DNA of 64,000 nt from NCBI RefSeq assembly GCF_001006805.1, contig NZ_LN811358.1, forward strand, positions 284,879 to 348,878, read 5' to 3'. The translations under genes and the position numbers were made by a program. Source of the DNA: Microvirga massiliensis. Lineage in GTDB: Bacteria > Pseudomonadota > Alphaproteobacteria > Rhizobiales > Beijerinckiaceae. Positions 61,210 through 64,000 of the stretch are shown one piece after another (position 1 is the stretch's first letter; each line of letters begins with the position of its first letter). The notes below the pieces were generated by a model. It was not told the DNA's origin. It saw only the letters and a list, made by a program, of their open reading frames with translations, and did not search any database.

Positions 61210-62070
61210 TCAGAAGGTGCCACCGTGTCCGCCGTAGCCCCAGACATAGATGGCGGCGAACAGGAACAGCCACACTACGTCGACGAAGTGCCAGTACCAG
61301 GCGGCGAATTCGAAGCCGAGGTGCTGCCGCGGGGTGAAATGCCCTTGATAGACGCGGTAGAGGCATACGGCCAGGAAGATGGTCCCGACGATAACGTGGA
61401 AGCCATGGAATCCCGTCGCCATGAAGAACGTCGCGCCGTAGATGTGTCCGTGGAAGGCGAACGCGGCGTGGCTGTATTCATAGGCCTGCACGCACGTAAA
61501 GATGAAGCCCAGCAGCACCGTGAGCCACAGACCGATCTTGACGCCCTGTCTGTCGTTGTGGAGGAGCGCGTGGTGGGCCCAGGTCACCGTCGTGCCGGAC
61601 GTCAGCAGAATGAGGGTATTCAGGAGCGGGAGATGCCAGGGATCGAAGGTCTCGATTCCCTTGGGGGGCCAGACCCCGCCGAAGAGATCGGCGCGCGCAT
61701 ACTGGTGCGGGTCGTTCGGATAGAGCGCCGCGTCGAAATAGGCCCAGAACCATGCAACGAAGAACATCACCTCCGAGGCGATGAACAGAAGCATGCCGTA
61801 GCGATGGCTGAGCTGGACGACCCGGGTGTGAAAACCTTGGTAGGTCGCTTCGCGCGCAACGTCCGTCCACCAGCTCAGCATGGTGTAGAGGACACCGGCA
61901 ACGCCGAGGAAGAATATGTAGGGACCGAGCGCAAGGCCGCCGATTGTCAAGGTCTTGAGGTACATGACCGCGCCGACGGCCATGGTGAACGCGCTCACCG
62001 ACCCTATGAGGGGCCAAGGGCTTGGGTCCACCAAGTGATAATCGTGGTGCTTGGCGTGCGCCTCAGCCAT
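61210..62070 (-). CDS. coxC: Cytochrome c oxidase subunit III
   Basis: 286 residues with seven predicted TM helices. Family segments: MAEAHAKHHDYHLVDPSPWP, MLLFIASEVMFFVAWFWAYF, WPPKGIETFDPWHLPLLNTL and VIVGTIFLAVCLYRVYQG, FEFAAWYWHFVDVVWLFLF. Aa3-type oxidase subunit in the inner membrane, expected partner of CoxA/CoxB encoded beyond the window edge. Lies 67 bp downstream of ctaG on the minus strand. Confidence 0.97.
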   Translation of the reverse strand: MAEAHAKHHDYHLVDPSPWPLIGSVSAFTMAVGAVMYLKTLTIGGLALGPYIFFLGVAGVLYTMLSWWTDVAREATYQGFHTRVVQLSHRYGMLLFIASEVMFFVAWFWAYFDAALYPNDPHQYARADLFGGVWPPKGIETFDPWHLPLLNTLILLTSGTTVTWAHHALLHNDRQGVKIGLWLTVLLGFIFTCVQAYEYSHAAFAFHGHIYGATFFMATGFHGFHVIVGTIFLAVCLYRVYQGHFTPRQHLGFEFAAWYWHFVDVVWLFLFAAIYVWGYGGHGGTF

Positions 62071-62137
62071 TACCTGTGTCTCCGTGCCTCGATTTTGGGT
62101 TCGCTTTTGGACGTTTCCGTCCGTGTTGTCACGCTTG

Positions 62138-62728
62138 TTATTGTGCTGCCAAGGTCGGCGACGTCGCAGCCGTCGTGACCTTTCCGTTCTTCACCGGGAA
62201 GTAGGTGTAGGAGAGCGTAATGGACGTCATGTCCTTCACGTTGTCATCCTGTGCAAGGGCCGGCTCGACGTAGAAGACCACCGCACTCTCGATGGTTTCG
62301 CCGGGCTGGAGAGTCTGCTCCTGGAAGCAGAAGCATTCGAGCTTGACGAAGTAACCGCCGGTCAGCGGAGGCTGGACGTTGAAAGTCGCGACGCCCGTCG
62401 CCGCTGTCGAACCCTCGTTGGTGATTCGATACAGAACCGTAGTGGTCTCGCCCAACCGGACGGTCACCTCGGGGCTCTCGGGCGTAAAGCGCCAGGACAG
62501 GCCCGGAGCGACATTGGCGTCGAAGCGAACGCCGATCGTGCGATCGATCACGCCTGCCGCCGACGGTCCCGTTCCGACCATCGGGGTTCCCCCGAAACCC
62601 GTTGCCCGGCAGAACAGGTCGTAGAGCGGGACCGAAGCATAGGAAATTCCGACCATCGATACCGCAGCAGCTACGCAGGCCAGCACGACGCGCCGGTTGG
62701 ATTGATCAGCTTGTCCGTTCCCGGTCAT
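62138..62728 (-). CDS. ctaG: Cytochrome c oxidase assembly protein CtaG/Cox11
   Basis: 196 residues. One N-terminal TM helix (about 12-32, VVLACVAAAVSMVGISYASV) followed by a periplasmic beta-sandwich with the copper-binding CFCF motif (VKLECFCFQEQTLQPGE) and the conserved YDLFCRATGFGGTP after the helix. Delivers copper to the CuB site of subunit I. 7 bp downstream of coxF-like, 67 bp upstream of coxC. Confidence 0.96.
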   Translation of the reverse strand: MTGNGQADQSNRRVVLACVAAAVSMVGISYASVPLYDLFCRATGFGGTPMVGTGPSAAGVIDRTIGVRFDANVAPGLSWRFTPESPEVTVRLGETTTVLYRITNEGSTAATGVATFNVQPPLTGGYFVKLECFCFQEQTLQPGETIESAVVFYVEPALAQDDNVKDMTSITLSYTYFPVKNGKVTTAATSPTLAAQ

Positions 62729-62735
62729 CGGATCC

Positions 62736-62897
62736 TCACAATGGCCTGTTCAGAACCTGCGGGCCGAGCTTAGCGATCGTGACCGCATAGAAGAGCATCA
62801 CGATGGCCGCGAGGGCGAGCGCGATCGCAAGCGAGCGCTTGCGGCGTCGCTGTTGGTCCTCGGGCGTCAATGACGGCGGTTTCGGGTTCATTGTCAT
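62736..62897 (-). CDS. Small CoxF-like oxidase-locus protein
   Basis: 53 residues from ATG 62897 (or 51 from ATG 62891). Basic N-terminal half (PEDQQRRRKRS) followed by one TM helix (LAIALALAAIVMLFYAVTIA) and a short LGPQVLNRPL tail. Short proteins of this design, sometimes called CoxF, sit between ctaB and ctaG in alphaproteobacteria; function in cytochrome c oxidase assembly is inferred from place only. Starts 4 bp after the ctaB stop. Confidence 0.8.
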   Translation of the reverse strand: MTMNPKPPSLTPEDQQRRRKRSLAIALALAAIVMLFYAVTIAKLGPQVLNRPL

Positions 62898-62901
62898 GAG
62901 T

Positions 62902-63873
62902 TCAGCCGAGCACTGCGCGGTAGAGGCCGAATCCGTGCTCGACCAGAAGAACCGCAAACAGAACGAAAAGATAAAGGATCGAGTAGGCGAAGAGTTGCTG
63001 TGCGGCACGGAAAGCCGCGTCGCCTTCTCGATAGCGATAGACCTTGATGGCGAGCGCCAGCATGGCCAGGCCGCCGATCGTGCCGATGACCGCGTAGAGC
63101 CAGCCGCCGAAGCCCAGGGCTACTGGAAGGAGGCCGGCAGGCACGAGAATGAGCGTATAAAGCAGGATTTGGCGACGGGTTTCGTCGGGCCCGGCGACAT
63201 TCGGGAGCATCGGAATCCCGGCGCTCTCGTAGTCGCTCGACTTGACGAGGGCCAGGGCCCAGAAATGCGGCGGCGTCCACAGGAAGATGATCGCAAAGAG
63301 CGCGAGGCTCTCGAGCCCGACATAGCCTGAGACCGCAGCCTGGGCGACGACGGGTGGAAGAGCGCCGGCTGCACCACCAATAACGATGTTCTGGGGCGTC
63401 GCGCGCTTCAGCCACATGGAATAGACGACCACGTAGAAGAAGATCGTGAAGGCGAGCAGGCTCGCCGCAAGCCAATTGCTGACGAGGCCGAGCGCCAATA
63501 CCGATCCGACGGAGAGGGAGACTCCAAACGTGAGGGCTTCCTGGGGGCCGATACGTCCTGCCGGAATCGGGCGCTTGCGCGTGCGGGTCATGACCGCATC
63601 GATATCGGCATCCCACCACATATTGAGACAGCCCGAGCCGCCGGCGCCAACCGCAATCATCACGAGGGAAGCGAAAGCGATCACGGGATGAGCGGTCACC
63701 GGCGTAACGACCATCCCGACGAGCGCGGTGAACACGACCAGGAACATCACGCGCGGCTTCAGCAGCGCAATGAAGTCGCTGACGTCACCCTGCGAGACAC
63801 CGCTGGCGGCCACCGCCGGTCCGGCGATGACGGGGGAATGTCCGGTGAATGATTCAGCGACTGCTTTGGACAT
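62902..63873 (-). CDS. ctaB: Heme O synthase (protoheme IX farnesyltransferase)
   Basis: 323 residues with eight or nine TM helices. First prenyl-diphosphate motif NMWWDADIDAVMTRTRKRP, followed by the typical FGVSLSVGSVLALGLVSNWL, and second motif SSDYESAGIPMLPNVAG. Farnesylates heme b to heme o, the precursor of heme a for the oxidase encoded around it. ATG 63873. Promoter or read-through from coxA expected at 63874-63955. Confidence 0.96.
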   Translation of the reverse strand: MSKAVAESFTGHSPVIAGPAVAASGVSQGDVSDFIALLKPRVMFLVVFTALVGMVVTPVTAHPVIAFASLVMIAVGAGGSGCLNMWWDADIDAVMTRTRKRPIPAGRIGPQEALTFGVSLSVGSVLALGLVSNWLAASLLAFTIFFYVVVYSMWLKRATPQNIVIGGAAGALPPVVAQAAVSGYVGLESLALFAIIFLWTPPHFWALALVKSSDYESAGIPMLPNVAGPDETRRQILLYTLILVPAGLLPVALGFGGWLYAVIGTIGGLAMLALAIKVYRYREGDAAFRAAQQLFAYSILYLFVLFAVLLVEHGFGLYRAVLG

Positions 63874-63955
63874 GTTCTCTACTGCCTCCGGAAGGGCCGG
63901 GGACGAATGGTTGGAGCTCCTCTCCGGAAGGCTCCTCAGAGCCCTCGGGGGAGGA

Positions 63956-63981
63956 GCGGACGGCAGGGGGCTGCCGTCCGC
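63956..63981 (-). terminator. 11-bp GC-rich hairpin upstream of ctaB
   Basis: GCGGACGGCAG (63956-63966) pairs exactly with CTGCCGTCCGC (63971-63981) over a 4-base loop. It lies between ctaB and the possible coxA stop at 63988, so in the minus direction it would lie just after coxA. An intercistronic terminator or mRNA stabiliser is likely. Confidence 0.6.
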
Positions 63982-63987
63982 CGTGGT

Positions 63988-64000
63988 TCAATGATGCGTA
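63988..64000 (-). CDS. Possible last codons of coxA (rest outside window)
   Basis: On the minus strand a TGA at 63988-63990 is preceded by codons for Thr-His-His, and a terminator-like hairpin follows 7 bp later. A His-rich end and the usual coxA-ctaB order make coxA (cytochrome oxidase subunit I) the best guess, but four codons cannot prove it. Confidence 0.25.

Noticed and set aside
1..64000. CRISPR arrays, rRNA/tRNA genes, prophage or insertion sequences
   Set aside because: No regularly spaced repeats, no tRNA cloverleaf or rRNA sequence, and no transposase or integrase frame was recognised.

Overview
The window is a GC-rich (roughly two-thirds G+C by eye), densely coded stretch of what looks like an alphaproteobacterial chromosome, most likely from Hyphomicrobiales (Rhizobiales). 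The basis is the gene content and order (lspA-M16-M16, ctaB-coxF-ctaG-coxC-surf1, ispH-thrB-rnhA, waaA-DUF374-DUF4170) and families largely restricted to that order (DUF2093, DUF4170, DUF6894, a DUF6101-like protein, DUF1127). Genus cannot be settled from sequence alone; a Methylobacteriaceae/Bosea/Microvirga-like relative is a guess. I see no rRNA, tRNA, CRISPR array, phage or insertion sequence.

Layout. 1-7085: end of lspA, an exported unknown, a catalytic/non-catalytic pair of M16 peptidase-like proteins, pgi and mutL. 7086-9764: a sparse region with a LuxR-type regulator whose receiver lacks the usual phospho-Asp, a small DUF6894 protein and two stretches with no convincing gene. 9765-18009: ilvD, a LysM exported protein, an acyl-CoA synthetase, two small hypothetical genes, rsmD, a large RluB-type pseudouridine synthase and tadA.

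18071-29866 is the functional centrepiece: a complete carbon-phosphorus lyase locus. A 2H-phosphoesterase-like gene (DUF1045), then phnC-D-E1-E2 (uptake), the divergent repressor gene phnF, then phnG-H-I-J-K-L-M-N (cleavage of phosphonates to ribose phosphate products). Two Pho-box-like direct repeats lie upstream of phnC and phnG, and a 22-bp palindrome overlaps the phnG -10, so the locus appears to have dual control: phosphate starvation (PhoB) and PhnF. phnP is absent; the DUF1045 gene is the natural candidate to replace it. A gene matching fluoroacetate dehalogenase at all known catalytic and halide-pocket positions is convergent with phnN.

29878-44424: purD, xseA, a lipid A/LPS block (lpxK-waaA-DUF374-DUF4170-cysQ), ubiA, rsmE and two glutamate-cysteine-ligase-like genes of different families. 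44701-57356: a DMT transporter, LysR, DUF1127, DUF937, a MATE pump, ispH-thrB-rnhA, a peroxiredoxin, a DsbD-N-like protein, YqgE and a 982-codon membrane GGDEF-EAL protein. 57440-64000: an M16 peptidase and thrC overlap, then surf1 and the cytochrome c oxidase block coxC-ctaG-coxF-ctaB, with what may be the last codons of coxA at the edge.

Dispersed palindromic intergenic repeats occur between phnD and phnE1, behind lpxK (where they supply its C-terminus), between thrB and rnhA, and as fragments elsewhere. Most genes are ordinary housekeeping genes; I did not find a convincing wholly undescribed system. The observations most worth following are the regulatory architecture of the phn locus, the DUF1045-for-PhnP replacement, the dehalogenase, and a perfect 16-bp GAAA-capped hairpin inside the start of a DUF6101-like gene.
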